Notes under the pieces: generated by a model
Seen by the model: the letters and a program-made list of their open reading frames with translations, nothing else
Database searches by the model: none
Told to the model about the DNA's origin: nothing
DNA from: Guillardia theta CCMP2712
Lineage: Eukaryota > Cryptophyceae > Pyrenomonadales > Geminigeraceae
Direction: 5' to 3'
Assembly (NCBI RefSeq): GCF_000315625.1
Contig: NW_005434667.1
Span: 400,527-464,526, forward strand
Length of the DNA stretch: 64,000 nt
Shown: positions 25,752-40,700 of the stretch, piece after piece
Layout of the letters: each line of letters starts with the position of its first letter
Numbering within the stretch: position 1 is the stretch's first letter
Made by a program: the position numbers and the translations under genes

Positions 25752-28700
25752 ATGCGGATTGTCAACGTTGCAACCGGAAAGCCTGCCAAACTACTCATTG
25801 TATTGATACTTCTGTCAAATATTCTTTTTAGCCACAGGTGAACAAGGTGTGTTTGATTGCATGTGATTGACCTTATACCAACAGCATTCCATGCGATCCA
25901 AACTTCTATTCAAATGACGTCACTTGCGAACAATGTCCATCAAATTCAATCTCAGAAGCAAATTCTACAAGCATTCTTGACTGCATATGCGACGCGGGGT
26001 ACACAGGGCTGAACGGGTCGAACTGCACGGCGTGTCCAGCGGGACAGTACAAGGCGAGCAACGGGTCATCGCAGTGTGCTCCATGCTCCGCAGGTACCTA
26101 CAATAACGCGACGGGGGCCACCGTCTGCTCGGGCTCGTGTGCTGAGACCTTCACGTCACCGGAGGGGAGCTCATCAGAAGAAGCCTGCGGCTGCGTACCC
26201 GGGCTGAGTCCGGTCAACGGAACGTGCACGTCATGCGAGGCGGGCAAGTACAAGGACGAGCTAGGGACGGCCACGTGTACTGCCTGTCCTGTCAACTCCA
26301 CNNNNNNNNNNNNNNNNNNNNNNNNNNNNNNNNNNNNNNNNNNNNNNNNNNNNNNNNNNNNNNNNNNNNNNNNNNNNNNNNNNNNNNNNNNNNNNNNNNN
26401 NTCGCTAAGCAACTGCACGTGTGTCGGGGGATACTACGGGTCGATGGGGAACTGCACCATGTGCCCGGACAACTCCATGTCAGCGGGAGGCTCTACGGTG
26501 CTGACGGACTGCAAGTGCAACGCTGGTTACGTGTGGGAGAACACGACATCAACGTGCTCGGCATGCAGCAGGGGGACCTACAGGGGCGAGAACGACACCG
26601 AGTGTCTGGCATGCGAGGCCGGGAAGTACTCATCGACGGAGGGATCACCGGAGTGTCAGATGTGTCCGGAGCATGCAAGCTCGCTTGCGGGATTGACTGC
26701 ATATGCGACGCGGGGTACACAGGGCTGAACGGGTCGAACTGCACGGCGTGTCCAGCGGGACAGTACAAGGCGAGCAACGGGTCATCGCAGTGTGCTCCAT
26801 GCTCCGCAGGTACCTACAATAACGCGACGGGGGCCACCGTCTGCTCGGGCTCGTGTGCTGAGACCTTCACGTCACCGGAGGGGAGCTCATCAGAAGAAGC
26901 CTGCGGCTGCGTACCCGGGCTGAGTCCGGTCAACGGAACGTGCACGTCATGCGAGGCGGGCAAGTACAAGGACGAGCTAGGGACGGCCACGTGTACTGCC
27001 TGTCCTGTCAACTCCACATCGGAGGTAGGGAGCACGTCGCTAAGCAACTGCACGTGTGTCGGGGGATACTACGGGTCGATGGGGAACTGCACCATGTGCC
27101 CGGACAACTCCATGTCAGCGGGAGGCTCTACGGTGCTGACGGACTGCAAGTGCAACGCTGGTTACGTGTGGGAGAACACGACATCAACGTGCTCGGCATG
27201 CAGCAGGGGGACCTACAGGGGCGAGAACGACACCGAGTGTCTGGCATGCGAGGCCGGGAAGTACTCATCGACGGAGGGATCACCGGAGTGTCAGATGTGT
27301 CCGGAGCATGCAAGCTCGCTTGCGGGAAGCATGGAGCTTACAGACTGCATATGCGACGCGGGGTACACAGGGCTGAACGGGTCGAACTGCACGGCGTGTC
27401 CAGCGGGACAGTACAAGGCGAGCAACGGGTCATCGCAGTGTGCTCCATGCTCCGCAGGTACCTACAATAACGCGACGGGGGCCACCGTCTGCTCGGGCTC
27501 GTGTGCTGAGACCTTCACGTCACCGGAGGGGAGCTCATCAGAAGAAGCCTGCGGCTGCGTACCCGGGCTGAGTCCAGTCAACGGAACGTGCACGTCATGC
27601 GAGGCGGGCAAGTACAAGGACGAGCTAGGGACGGCCACGTGTACTGCCTGTCCTGTCAACTCCACATCGGAGGTAGGGAGCACGTCGCTAAGCAACTGCA
27701 CGTGTGTCGGGGGATACTACGGGTCGATGGGGAACTGCACCATGTGCCCGGACAACTCCATGTCAGCGGGAGGCTCGACAGTGCTGACGGACTGCAAGTG
27801 CAATGCTGGTTACGTGTGGGAGAACACGACATCAACGTGCTCGGCATGCAGCAGGGGGACCTACAGGGGCGAGAACGACACCGAGTGTCTGGCATGCGAG
27901 GCCGGGAAGTACTCATCGACGGAGGGATCACCGGAGTGTCAGATGTGTCCGGAGCATGCAAGCTCGCTTGCGGGAAGCATGGAGCTTACAGACTGCATAT
28001 GCGACGCGGGGTACACAGGGCTGAACGGGTCGAACTGCACGGCGTGTCCAGCGGGACAATACAAGGCGAGCAACGGATCGGCAAACTGCTCGCTGTGCCC
28101 GGCGGACACGTTTGCAGATTCCGTAGCTACATCTCAATGTAAGTCGTGCCCGTGGAATGCAACTTCTTATCCCGGCAGCGTCAGCTCTCTGGATTGTCGT
28201 TGTAAATTCCCGTATTACGGGACTTTTGAGCTTGGCTGCAGGCTTCTCAACTGTACAGAGTCGAATTTCACTTGTAATGGTTACCAGCAAGAATGCATAG
28301 CATATGATTACTGCATATGCAACAAGGGGTTTGATATGAATATGACGACCAAGGAATGCCACAACATCAACGAGTGCGGTAAATCTATTCCTTTTTTATA
28401 TGATTGATGAGAGATTGACTTTCTTTCTTTTCTCAGTTCTAGAAGAATATCAAACCTGTGATTTGAATGCTTATTGTATGGACACTGAAGGTTCATTTCA
28501 ATGCGAATGTCTTCCTGGTTATGTGGGGAATGGGACCCATTGCATTGAAGAATGTAACACTGGGAGTATTCAATGTGCTGAAAACGGGCAGTGCATATTT
28601 GATATATTCAGCATGGAAAATTACTGCATCTGTAACGAGGGCTACGAAGGAGATGCTTCGGTCTCTTGCATAAACATAAATGAATGCCTCAACAATCAAA

Positions 28701-31700
28701 CATGTCCGGTCAATACAAACTGCACAGACACGGACGGCAGCTTTCTCTGTTTATGTAAGGAAGGATTCGACCTGATCAATGATGTTTGCACTGATATCAA
28801 CGAATGCATTGACTATACAGACTGTCCATTGAATTCTAATTGTACGAATACTATTGGATCGTTTGAGTGTATTTGCAATGCTGGTTATTTTCATTCTCCA
28901 GATCAGTCGTCGTACTGTTCGGACATCAACGAGTGTCTAGAAGGGTATGACACCTGTGCGATCAATTCTTCGACTTGTACCAACGTGATTGGCTCCTTTG
29001 AATGCACATGTAATCCTGGTTACTCGGGTGACGGAATCACGTGCGTCGACATCGACGAATGCAACGCTACGGACACCAACAACTGTGACATTCACTCTGT
29101 GTGCAGCAACACCATAGGTTCCTTTCTTTGCGACTGTACCGAAGGATACACAGGGACCGGAACTCTTTGCCAACTGTGTGAGGCAGGCAAGTACAAGGAC
29201 CTGGTGGGGCCTGCAGCATGCACACCGTGCTTGAACCACTCTTACAGCCCTGTGGGCAGTCGGAACAGTTCAAGTTGCTTGTGCGTCGAAGGGTTCTACA
29301 GAGATCCACTGGGCAACTGCTCGTCGTGTCCAGCTGACACGTTCAAAGAACAGATCGGAGACGAATCCTGCACCCCCTGCCCGTTGTACATGGTCGGGCC
29401 TGTTGGAAGCAGCAACTCATCTTTGTGCCAGTGCCAAGAGGGATACACCTTGAAGAATCTCTCAGACACTTCAACATGTGTGGCATGCGATCCAGGAACC
29501 TACAAGGACCAAGTTGGTCCTGAGGGATGCTCCGCCTGCCCTCCACATACAGTATCAGCTGTCGGAAGCGCCAGCAAATCTGAATGCATCTGTGTTCCGG
29601 GCTACACTGGTGCAGGAGGAGTTTGTGTGGCGTGTGAGAGTGGCAAGTACAAGGATGTCAACGGAAGCTCGGAATGCAAGTTCTGTCCGTCCAAGGCTTC
29701 TTCGGAACCGGGCAGCAGCAGCTCAACAGACTGCCGTTGTGACTACGGTTCGTACGGTGATGGCTGCCTGCCATGCCCTGTCGGCAAGTACAAGGACAAC
29801 ATCGGGTCCGAGGCCTGCCAGCAGTGCCCCCCCAACTCTACTTCGAGCACAGGCGCTCGCCACATCGAAGAATGTGCATGTAATGCCGGCTTCTTCGGGG
29901 TAAACGGCGGAGTCTGCGTGCAGTGTGAAAGTGGCAAGTACAAGTCCGTGTATGGCTCCGAAGACTGCGACGTCTGTATCCCCAACTCGTACTCAGCTGT
30001 CGGGAGCATCTTGCCGTCAGACTGTGTCTGCAACGTTGGTTACCAGGGGAGTGGCGACACCTCCTGCACGGACTTCAACGAGTGTCAGGTTGGCACCGAC
30101 GATTGCGATCACACCCGAGCTGTGTGCATCAACACTGTAGGAAGCTTCCAATGCTCTTGCGTTCAAGGATTCACAGGCAATGGGACGACCTGCCTTCCTG
30201 AAAACATTATCAAGTCCTTTTCCTTCTTGATGTCTTTTCCAAGTTCGTACTTGCTCAACACCAGCTCTCTTTTCCTAGCGATTTCTGGTGCTTTGAATGT
30301 CGAATTTCCTTTGAATTTGACCGTGAGTCTGGTGAGCTCGGGTGGAAACTATTTGAACCATTCGAATCATTCCAATCTTGAGATTTGGCGAGTCATCTTT
30401 GCAATGAGAGTGACCAGCATCGACCAGTTCGACACGTACAATGAAACTTTGGTGGTTCAAACTCTTCTCAAGGCAGGGTTTGCGTTGCCTTACAACTTTA
30501 CCGACACTGTCGTGGTGTCAGAGTGTGGAAATGGACGGATAGAGGGATACGAGATGTGCGACGATGGGAATTCAGTTGAAGGCGATGGCTGTGACGCCAT
30601 ATGCCGAATTGAGTCAGGTTGGACCTGCAAAATTCAGCAGATTCCTGCTTCTCCTGACAACTCAACCACAAGTGCTTGTACTGACATCAACGAGTGTTTG
30701 CATCCAAGTGTAGTTTGCAGTCCTTATGCCAGGTGTTACAACAAGCCTGGAAGTTTCGACTGCGTCTGCTTGCGAGGCTTCTTTGGAAATGGAAAAGAAT
30801 GTACGGATGACTTCCAAGACAACACTCTTTTGCAGGAGAACACCATTTTCTCCTCTCTTCCTGTCAGCGTGATATCTAACGTAACCATCAAGGATTTCGG
30901 AGCTTCGATTGCGCTGGAGAAGAATATGCTGCTTGTGGGCTCGGATGGGTTAGGAGCCTTGTTGTACGAGAGAGAGTTGGAGGGGAAATGGGACAGTAAT
31001 CTCAAGTTTCACTTCAGAGCGTCTCAACATCTGACAGGTTTTGGCATCTCGTGCTGCATGTACTCCAATGACATTGGGGATGTCACGAAGCCCAGCAGGA
31101 GTCAAGCTGTGATTGGGTCCAAGCAGAACCAAGTTTACATCTTTGAACGAGAGAACCAGGGTACATGGGCCCTTGCAGCCGTGTTGAAGCATGAGAGTCT
31201 CTTCTTCGGCTCTTCTGTCGCAACCTACAAGGACGATGTCTTGGTGGGAGCTTACGGCGATCAACAGGCCTTCGCGTTCCGACGAGATGCTGTTACGGGT
31301 TGGTCCTCCAGTCCTAGTCGAGTGTTTCTCCCAGACTCCAACTTGGGCTTGTTTGGCAGCGCAGTTGCAATCAGAAACTCAGTGGCAGTGATCGCTTCCT
31401 TGTACAGCGAGAGAGTATACGTGTTCTTCCGTGACTTGAACGGGCAGTGGTTGGACGCTCCTCAGATCTTATCGTACGCAGGGTCAGACTCGTTTGCCTC
31501 GAGCTTTGGGGCTTCGATCTCGATGTCGGACAGGTTCATCTTCATCGGAGACCCGCAGAAGCGTCAGGTCCACATCTACATCAAAGACACCAACACCAGT
31601 TACAACTTCCTTCGGATCATCAGCTCGGAGTCTCGCAACTTTGGAAGCTGCGTGGCGAACACAGATCTTTACGCTGTCGTGGGTGCGATGAACATGAACA

Positions 31701-34700
31701 AAGCATTCATCCTCAAGGTCTCGACCAACGACACTTGGAACTTCTCGAACGCGCACATTCTTGGCGAGGGCCAGAGGCCAGCGGAAGACCTTGGGTCCGC
31801 ATGCTCCATCACGAACCAAGATGTCGCTCTGCCCTCCATGATGGTCAGGTCGGTGTATCTTCACGCCTCTTTCTGTGCCTACGGCTTCTACGGCTGGTCC
31901 TCGGACAACTGCACCTTGTGTCCTGCAAACACAATTGCCAAGAATCTCAGCAGGACAATCGAAGATTGCGTGTGCGCTCCTGGCTACTACGGTCCAGATG
32001 GAAACAGCTGTGAGCTTTGCCCGGCCAATCATTTCTGCACAGGTGGATTAGAGAAGGTGTCGTGTCTAAACTATTCCTCGAGCCGTCCAGGAAGCATGTC
32101 ATCAGCTGATTGTGTGTTCAATCGCTTTTTGACTAAAAACATCAGCCAATCTACGACAAAAGCGAATCGATCGAACATCTTGACCATGATTCTCGAGCCG
32201 AACATCAATGTCTTTGTGAGTGATCATCTGAACATCACAGTCAGCGGTTTGCTCTGTGGTGGATCTGATTGTGCACCATGTCCCGATGGTTTCAACCTCA
32301 CAGTCTCATCCTCCACAGGTAGCGTGAGCAACGTCACTATAGAGAGCAGCTCCAGCGGTCGTCTCGTCATCTCGCATACGGCTGACATGCTTGTCGGAGC
32401 CTTATACCGCTACAGCTGGTGCTTCCTCAATCCTCCCCAGGGTCAGGAATCACCAAATATCTTCATCGAGGCCTCCGCCTCCTCCCAGGCAGGCATAAGC
32501 TTCCATCCTGCCCTCATGCTCAAGGCGCCTGGTCGTTCTGCTCCCCTCGCTATCGATGGTCTCTCGCTGCTGCATGCGACGCAGAGCGATCCGAGTCAGG
32601 TGAGAGAAAGAGCTTGACATGATCGTCGCAGGTACTGACGTGTGTGTTGGCAGCTTTCCTGGAACAACATTTCTATCTCGCTTCAATCATTTACCACTAT
32701 CAACTCTCAGTCTTACATTCTTATCTATCCCCTTGAGGGAATTGAGATTTTTCCATCGTTCAATGTCACCAACACAGACAATTCAGATACTTTCTCCAAA
32801 GATGCGATCTACAATGAGACAGACAAATCTTTACGTGTTTCTCTGTTGAAAAGCATGCAACCGTCCAACATTTATTCTTTCTCCATTGCTGTCATGAATG
32901 GCAAAGCAGCGCAGGAGGCATATCCTCTCACATTTCAAATCTACGATACAAACGACGAGCTGATAGTGCACAAGGTTCAAGACAGCTCCTTGCTCGACTT
33001 CACGTCACCATTCACCATCGCTGGCTTCACATCCGCGGACATCTTTCAGAGTACAGCCTCTCCTTCAACGATCAACATCATCACTGTGATGCTGACAAGC
33101 TCCTTCACGCTCCTCCCTACGTCTCCCCGTGGAATGTCTTGTATAATTCAGGGGTTGACAGGATCGTTGACTCCGGATCAACAGATTGTAGTCAACCATA
33201 CAGCATACAATGTTTCCACGCACCTTCTTGCTTCTTGGGTTCAAAGCACAGGGTCTCTTCAGCTTGACATGGAGTTCGGCTTCACTGCACAAGATCCGTT
33301 CAATCTCACCTTCTCTCTTGAAAATCCTTCTACAGCACAAGCAGCTCGAGCGGCTTCTCTCTCCTGCACTGGGATTCTAGTCGCTCCCTTCCTCTTGCAG
33401 ACTCCTCAGAATCGTTACGGCCCGTTGGCAACTTCGGGCTTTGCGCACTTACGAGCTTCGCAGAGCAACGCTTGTCCTGGAGGGACAAACGAGCTCACCA
33501 TCGAGTTTTCTCTCTTCGTGTCTCTTCCCTTCCAGACTGACTCGACAAGTTCGCAGCTCATCATCGAAGGTCTCGTCCATGTCGCGTCTCCCCCGGTCGT
33601 TACGCTCATGTCAGCCACCAATGCTTCCAACACCGTCTTCCTGGACTCCACGAGTCTGCTCTCTACCAACCCGACTTGGCATGACAACCTGGGGACGCTG
33701 AGGCTGCAGCTCGAGCCCACCTCAGTCCTCGAGGCTTCCAAGTACCATCGTCTCACACTTGCCTTCACGAATGGCAACAGCGGGCAGGCAGCAGTCCAAG
33801 TCCAAGTCTCGGGGACTGGGAACATGTTCCTGGCCAAGACGGCAGCTGATTTTGTGCGAGGTGAACATGCGCCCTTGCAGATCTACGGGGTGAGCGCTGC
33901 AAGCCTCCAGCAGTCGAATGCAAATATGGATGACTCCAACGTCATCGTCCTGACTCTTGAAAGCTGGCTTCCGCTGCTCAACGGAACAAGAATATCCGTT
34001 GACGGGCTGCCGGCTAACCTTTCTTCTGATGGAAATCTGGAAGTTCAAGTTTCACTGTATCAACAAGTCTCGACGATATCCGCCGCCTGGTCGGCTGCGT
34101 TGTTGGTACTGACCGTTCCATTCAATGCGCAAGATGAGACCCTGCAGATCTTCGTATACACTATGCGCTTCACAATCAAGAACCCTTCCTACGGTCAAGA
34201 TTCTCCTTCCTCGGTCTCGATTCAATTTGGTCAGGAAAACTGCCCGTCGTTTAACTTCAGCAAGGAAGTCACCCTGGCGAAGAAGAACTATGCTCCGTTC
34301 CTCGTTGCCGACATCCTGGAAGGATCCATCCGCCAGTCGACTGCCTCGATCAGCTCCAACAACTTTGTCACCCTCAACTTCACGTCGCGCGGAAACCTTG
34401 AACCCGGCCTGATCCTCAACCTCAAAGGCATCGAGTGCTGTCGCTGCGGAACCCGAAAGCCTCTGACGTGCAAATTTCAGATCAAGGAAGTGAGCTCCGA
34501 TCAGTTTCACTGGCGGGGAGAAGAAAGCTCTGCTCCTGTGACATTCATCGCGTCAGGAAACACCAACTCGACCTACTTCACTTCCGTCATCCAGCTACAA
34601 CTGCTGGTGCCAGTTCAAGCGAGACAAGCTCTCGTCATCGTCCTCATGACTCAAAACCATGATTGCGGCCAGCTGAGCTCGACAGCGATCTCGCTGTCTG

Positions 34701-37700
34701 TCGCGCCAGGGCCGGGTATGCAGCCCCCCTACGGACTGACGATCAGCGACTTTCCCTTGACTTTAGGACGAGACGCCTTCGCGCCTCTCCTGATCAACTT
34801 CTTCAACTCTACCTACATGTACCAGGACACCGCCATGGCTGATGCTAACAACACCATCTACGTGTCGTTCAGCACTGCAGCCCCGCTGCAACCCGGGGCT
34901 AAGATAGTCCTCAAAGGCATGAAGAATCTCCCGGTCAACGTGGTCGTCAAGAACTCAGTTGATGGAGTAATCTCAAACCAATCTCAGTACGAAGGAGAGG
35001 CAATCTTTCAGACAGACACTGAGTTCGAGCTTGATGGCAACATTCTCACTGTTTTCATCTCAAGCAATAGCAGCGGAACATTGGCAGGACTGAAGTACAC
35101 TTTTGCGATCTCTTTCCGAAATCCATCAGCGTATCAGGGCAATCCTTACATCACCATACAGGCCGTTGACCCTTACGCTACTACGTACCCGGACGAGGCC
35201 AACATTGGAAGCTACCTGAACGCTCCTCTTCTCATCGTTGACTTTGTCCAGAAAGAGATCAGGCAGAGCACAGCAGAAGCAGGGGGATTGAACACTTTCA
35301 CAGTCACCCTGTCAGTGAGCACGGACATCTTCGCGCTTCCGGTAGTCACCATCACAATTGGTGGCCTCCTGCCCACTCAGACGCCGTCGGGCAGCGACAC
35401 GTCAGTCTCCAGCAGCGACCTGGTGTTGGGGAACTCGACGTGGCTTGAGACAGGGTTGCTAACCATCGAAGTGAAGCAAACGATGATGGCGGAAGTGAAG
35501 TACTCGCTCTCTTTCACACTTCGAAACCCTTGGAAGGCTCAGCCTCCCGTCCAGCCTTTCATCTCAGCAAACGGCAGTGACATCCACGAATCAATGATGG
35601 ACTACTCTCTTTCCACCGCCCCATTGAAGATTCACGTCAACCTCACTGAAAAGCTTATCAGTCAGTCAACAGTCTCTGCTGGATCTGACAACGTCATCAC
35701 AGTCTCCTTGAAGTCCGCCTATGGATTTTTTACTGGACACTCAATGACATTGGCAGGCCTCATGAAGAGCCTAACGCCCACAGGATCTCTGTTTGTGCAG
35801 ACCAAGGTCGTAGATGCAGATCAGGCGGTCGTTAGCACGAAGAACATATCAGCGAAGTGGTTTCAGCACAATGGCACCTTGATGTTCGCCGACTTCAGGA
35901 GGGACGTTGATGTCTCGAACGCGTATGTGATTCAGTTCACCTTGAGAAACCCTCTCTATCCTCAGACCTCACCGGCAGTCAGCCTCTTCATGTCTGAGAT
36001 CCTCGAAGAGTGGACGAACCTGACCGCTGGCGATGGTGTTCAGGCACCGCTCCTGGTAGCTGGGTTCCTGCAGGGCAAGATATCGCAGACTTCAGCTGAC
36101 CAAGGGATGGTCAACAGCATTCTGATTCGTTTTAGTCTGCGAGCTTCCCTCCCAGAGGGAGCTCTGGTCGTGGTGGGCGGGTTGGAGGAGGTGGACAGTG
36201 AGGTCAGAGATGTGCAGATCAAGGTCTTTCGAGAGAGTGGGAATACCACCGAGGACCTGCAGAGCTTCCTTCCCGCCGCTGCTTGGAATGGAACGAGCGG
36301 AACTCTGTCAATCACAGTAGGGCAGGGGCAGTCTGCGCTGTCCGAGACGGAGTACCTCATTGTATGGAACGTCACAAATCCGAACGTGAGCAGGAGCTCT
36401 CCTTCTTCCATATACCTCGTTGGAGGCGGAGCTGCTTACATGTCTCCTTTCAACATGACGAGGGATGTCTTTCTGCGTCAACCCTTCCTCGTCACTGGGC
36501 TGATCTCGGCCTCCATGGAGCAGAACGAGACCTCCATTGGTCGGGCAAACCTGGTTACCCTCAAGTTTGCGACCACCACCCTCCTCCCCCCCTACACAGT
36601 GATCTCGATATTGAGCAATCCCTTCCTCGGCTCTCTCGACGTCCTGCAGACGTTGCTACCCAGCGGATTCTCGAGGCATCTGACGGACGGTCTTGTCTTT
36701 TTCGTCGATCAGAACACAGTAGCAGGGAAGGAGTATCAGATCGGCGTTGTCATCAGAAACAGAGTCCACATGCAAGAGTCTCCAGAGCTGCATCTGCAGA
36801 TGACTGGAGGAATCATTATTGTACCCTTCACCATCTCCAAGGCCGGAGGGAATGCAGCTCCCTTCCTCATTGCAGGGTTGCTCCTGAAAAACATTTCGCA
36901 GTCGAACTTTGATCAGGATCTTGACAACACTATAACGGTTAACGTCTCCTCGAACGTAGACCTCAAGGCGCATGTATGCCAACTCGTACTGGTTGGCCTC
37001 AAGGGTTCGCAGACCCCAACTTCTTCTGTCTTGCCGGTTTTGCAGGCGCAAGGTGTTCAGAATGTATCGCAGTGGACTGTGCAGACGGGGAGTTGAAGGT
37101 GAAAGTCGACAGGGTTGTTTCCGCCGGAGATTTTCTAAGTTTTCGTTTTGTTCTCAAGAATCCCAAGTACCTGCAATCGTCCCCTCCAGTGGATATTTAC
37201 GTCGAAGGAGAAGTTCTGACAGAATCCTATGGAATGGACAAGCCGTCGGCTGTTCGTTATCAACCACTGTTTGTGATAGGTCTGACAGAAGCGAGAGTGA
37301 AGCAAGAAACTCCTTCAGCTGGCGTGATAAACACCATCACCGTCGATCTCGTCTTCTCAGGATCAGGTCAAGTTGACATGCTTATTTACGTTCAAGGTCT
37401 GCAAGGTATCCACAACGAGAGTAACAGCAACGTGTCAGTGACGTTTAACGCGACCGATGCGATTGTCAGTGCGGGAGAGTACACTCACAGCAACTACAGC
37501 CTCTCTGTCAGACTTCAATTCTACATCATACAAGACACCTTGTTCCGCATGCAGTTCCCTGTGCAGAACCCCCTCGAAGGGCAGGAGTCCAAACAGCTTC
37601 AGCTTCAGACGTTGTACCCCAAGATCCTCCCCCTTCAGCTCTCGGCTCCCATTGGAAACGATTCACCGCTCCTCATCGCAAAGTTCCTGTCAGCTAGCAT

Positions 37701-40700
37701 CGGGCAGAGCAATCCCTCCATCAGCGAGGAGAACGTTCTCACAGTGACCATACAGGCGAACGCGCTGCTAACTCCAGGAACGATCCTCGTCCTCAGTGGG
37801 CTAGTCAAGACGGCTTCCAACTCCTCGCGCAACTTCAAGGTCTTTGATGCCGCTGGATTCTTGAACCCTCTTGGGACGTGGGAGAGAGACAGCGGGACCC
37901 TGAAAGCTCTGATCCTTCCAGCAGCAGGTCAAGGCCTCCCAAGAGGACAACAGCTCGTCTTCAACTTCACCGTGATCAACACGCACACGGATCAGAGCTC
38001 TCCAAACGTCTCCATCAGCAGCATCCTGTACGAAGACTCTTTCAACGACCTCCACAACCATAGCATCGAGTCGCAGGCGGGAGTGGCGATGAGTGAGACT
38101 CTTGTCAAGAACGCGCCTCTCAGCTTGTCCCCGCTCTACATCGGCAGCCTCAAGGTGTACAACCTGACTCAGAGCTCGCCCGAGGCTGGGGCCTTCAACG
38201 ACATGAGCATCTTCTTCAGCTCCAACATCGCGCTGACCAAGGCGAGGACTTGCAAGCTCACCCTCGTTGGCCTCTCGGGGTCCGCGACCCCGAGCGGCGC
38301 CATCTCAATCCGCGTCAACGCCCTATATCCCGGGAACAGGAGGACTACCGATCAAGTCTCAGAGCTCGGACAAGTTGCCGTGTGGGATGCTGCCAACGGG
38401 ACTTTGACCTTGACCGTGGACACTCAGACGATTATTGGCGCCGTCTACCAGGTTACCTTCCGCCTGCTGAACTCGCTCGCTCCTCAGCTTCCACCAGAAG
38501 TCTCGCTAGTCTCTAGCGGCATCGCCATGCCTGTCGTCAAGATCCCTCAGGCTGGTCGAGCTCAGTCCGCCCTCGTGATCGCAGGCTTCTTCCACAAGCA
38601 CATCCAGCAGAGCACTCCATCACAAGCCGCAAACAACTCCCTGACAGTCTCGTTCACGTCCTCTTGTTTCCTTCCCAAGGGAAGCTACCTCACTCTCTCC
38701 GGCCTCACTGGAAGCGCCACATCGTCACCCAGCCTCGAGATCTCCTCCTCAAACCTTACCATCTTCGAGAAAGTTGCGAGCTGGACTCGTAGCACAGGCA
38801 CGCTGATCTTGAGGCTGGGGAACGACACGGAGCCCCAGCTCGTCTACCAGTTCTCCTTCGTTCTTGTGAACCCGAGCAGGGGGCAGCCTTCGCGTCCTAT
38901 CTATCTGTCAGTAGGAGGCCCCGTCATCGTGCACCCGACCTTGCTGGATGCTGCGACAGGCAACAGCGCTCCCCTTGTGGTAGCCCAGTTCGTTTCCTCC
39001 TTCACCTCGAACGCTTCCATCGGACAGTCGACCCCTTATCCCGGAGAGCTTAACCTGATCACGGCAACTCTCTCCACTTCCCTCTCGCTCTCTGCTGGGT
39101 GCCGAGTCACCATCACTGGGCTGACGGGAAGCGCGACAGACGACAGCAACCTGACGGTAGCCTTCTCTAACAACGAAGAGCAGGTGGTCCGCTGGCGGAG
39201 AGCGGATGGATCTCTCTCCTTCGAGCTGTCACAGGCGCTCGCTGACCTGGTCAACTTCACCTTCTCCTTCGTCATTACCAACGGGCAGAAACGACAAGAA
39301 GCGCCGAATGTGTTCGCCGAGATCAGCGGCCCTGTCGTGGTCTTGCAGACAGCGATCGGGAAGGCTGAGGGCAACCGTGCTCCTCTTCTCATCGCCGGGT
39401 TTGTGAGCAGCCGAGTGTCCAGCCGATCGTTCGTGCAGGACGAGCTGAACTCGATCACTCTCACCTTCTCGTTGAACGTCGACGTGAGCGTGACAGACAG
39501 CATTGCTGACGGGAGCAGAGAGCTTCTTGCGCTCCTTCTGTACGTCGAAGGCCTTGAAGACATGTGAGTAAAGCAAGAGACATCTTCCCTTGGTTGAAAC
39601 TAGAATATGATGACTCTTCCTCCTTCTTCTGTGATACATCTGCAAAGCTCTGATCCTTGATACACAGGTTGAGTCTCGGAAATTTTGTGATCCTGAACAA
39701 GACTCAGGGGGATCTGAGGTACACGGTATTCAACGAGGCAGGCCTCCTGTCGTTTAGGCTGGACAAGCCCTCGATGATAGCAGCTGGGAGCCAGTACAAC
39801 GTCTCAGCTGAGTTCCGCAACCCGAGTCGTCCGATCCAGCCCTCGAACCTCACGGTCTCCGCTGGCATATGTAGCTCGATGACCAGCAACTGCTCGGTGG
39901 AGCACGTGCTGTCAAGAGTCAAGTTTCGCATCGCGCCTGCCTCACCTGGACCGATCTTTGTGGCAGGATTTCTGCATGGCAACATCAGCCAGTCGTCCTT
40001 CTTTCCCAGCTCCATCAACGTCTCTGTCGCCAACACCCTGACTGTATGGCTCTCATGCAACGTCGCCATCCGCCGAGGGTTCAGACTGACTGTCTCTGGT
40101 CTGAATCGCACCAGAGGAGTCGATAGGCAGGTGCCGTTGATAGCTCAGGCTCAGGATGGCACAACCCTCAACAACTTCGACAGCCTGGCGAACCTGTCAG
40201 TGACCCTCGGTCAACTTGTGCTGACAGCGAAGAACCCGATTGCGGCCCTCTCTTCGATCTACTTGCAGTTCAACGTCACCAACCCAACAACTGGGCAAGA
40301 AGCTGTATCAGCCTCCTTATCCTCCAGTGACATTCCTATCCCTCCCACCCTCCTCTCTCCCGCAGGCGGCCTGAGCTCTCCCCTCTTCATCGCAGGATTC
40401 CGTCAGGCATCGATCGGGCAGACGACACCTGGAGCCGGCAGTCTCAACTACCTCACCCTCAACATCTCCTTCTACAATCCTATCTTGAAGGGCCTGGTCC
40501 TGGTTGTCCGAGGCCTCGACGGAGTCTCGTTACCCTCCAACGTGACGGTCTATGGGGATTTCTCTCCCAACGACGTGGCTGCAGTCTCGTGCGAGGCCTC
40601 TTCCTTGTGCGTGACTTTCGCCACAGAGCTCCCGTCCTCCCAGCTGTTCAGGTTCTCATTCGAGGTCACAAATCCCCTTCAAGGTCAGGAGTCTCCGGCC

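Noticed and set aside
26224-28407. Continuous 727-codon ORF across the N gap
   Set aside because: It reads the wrong frame before the 13-base deletion; only its last part is the real Cys-repeat frame.
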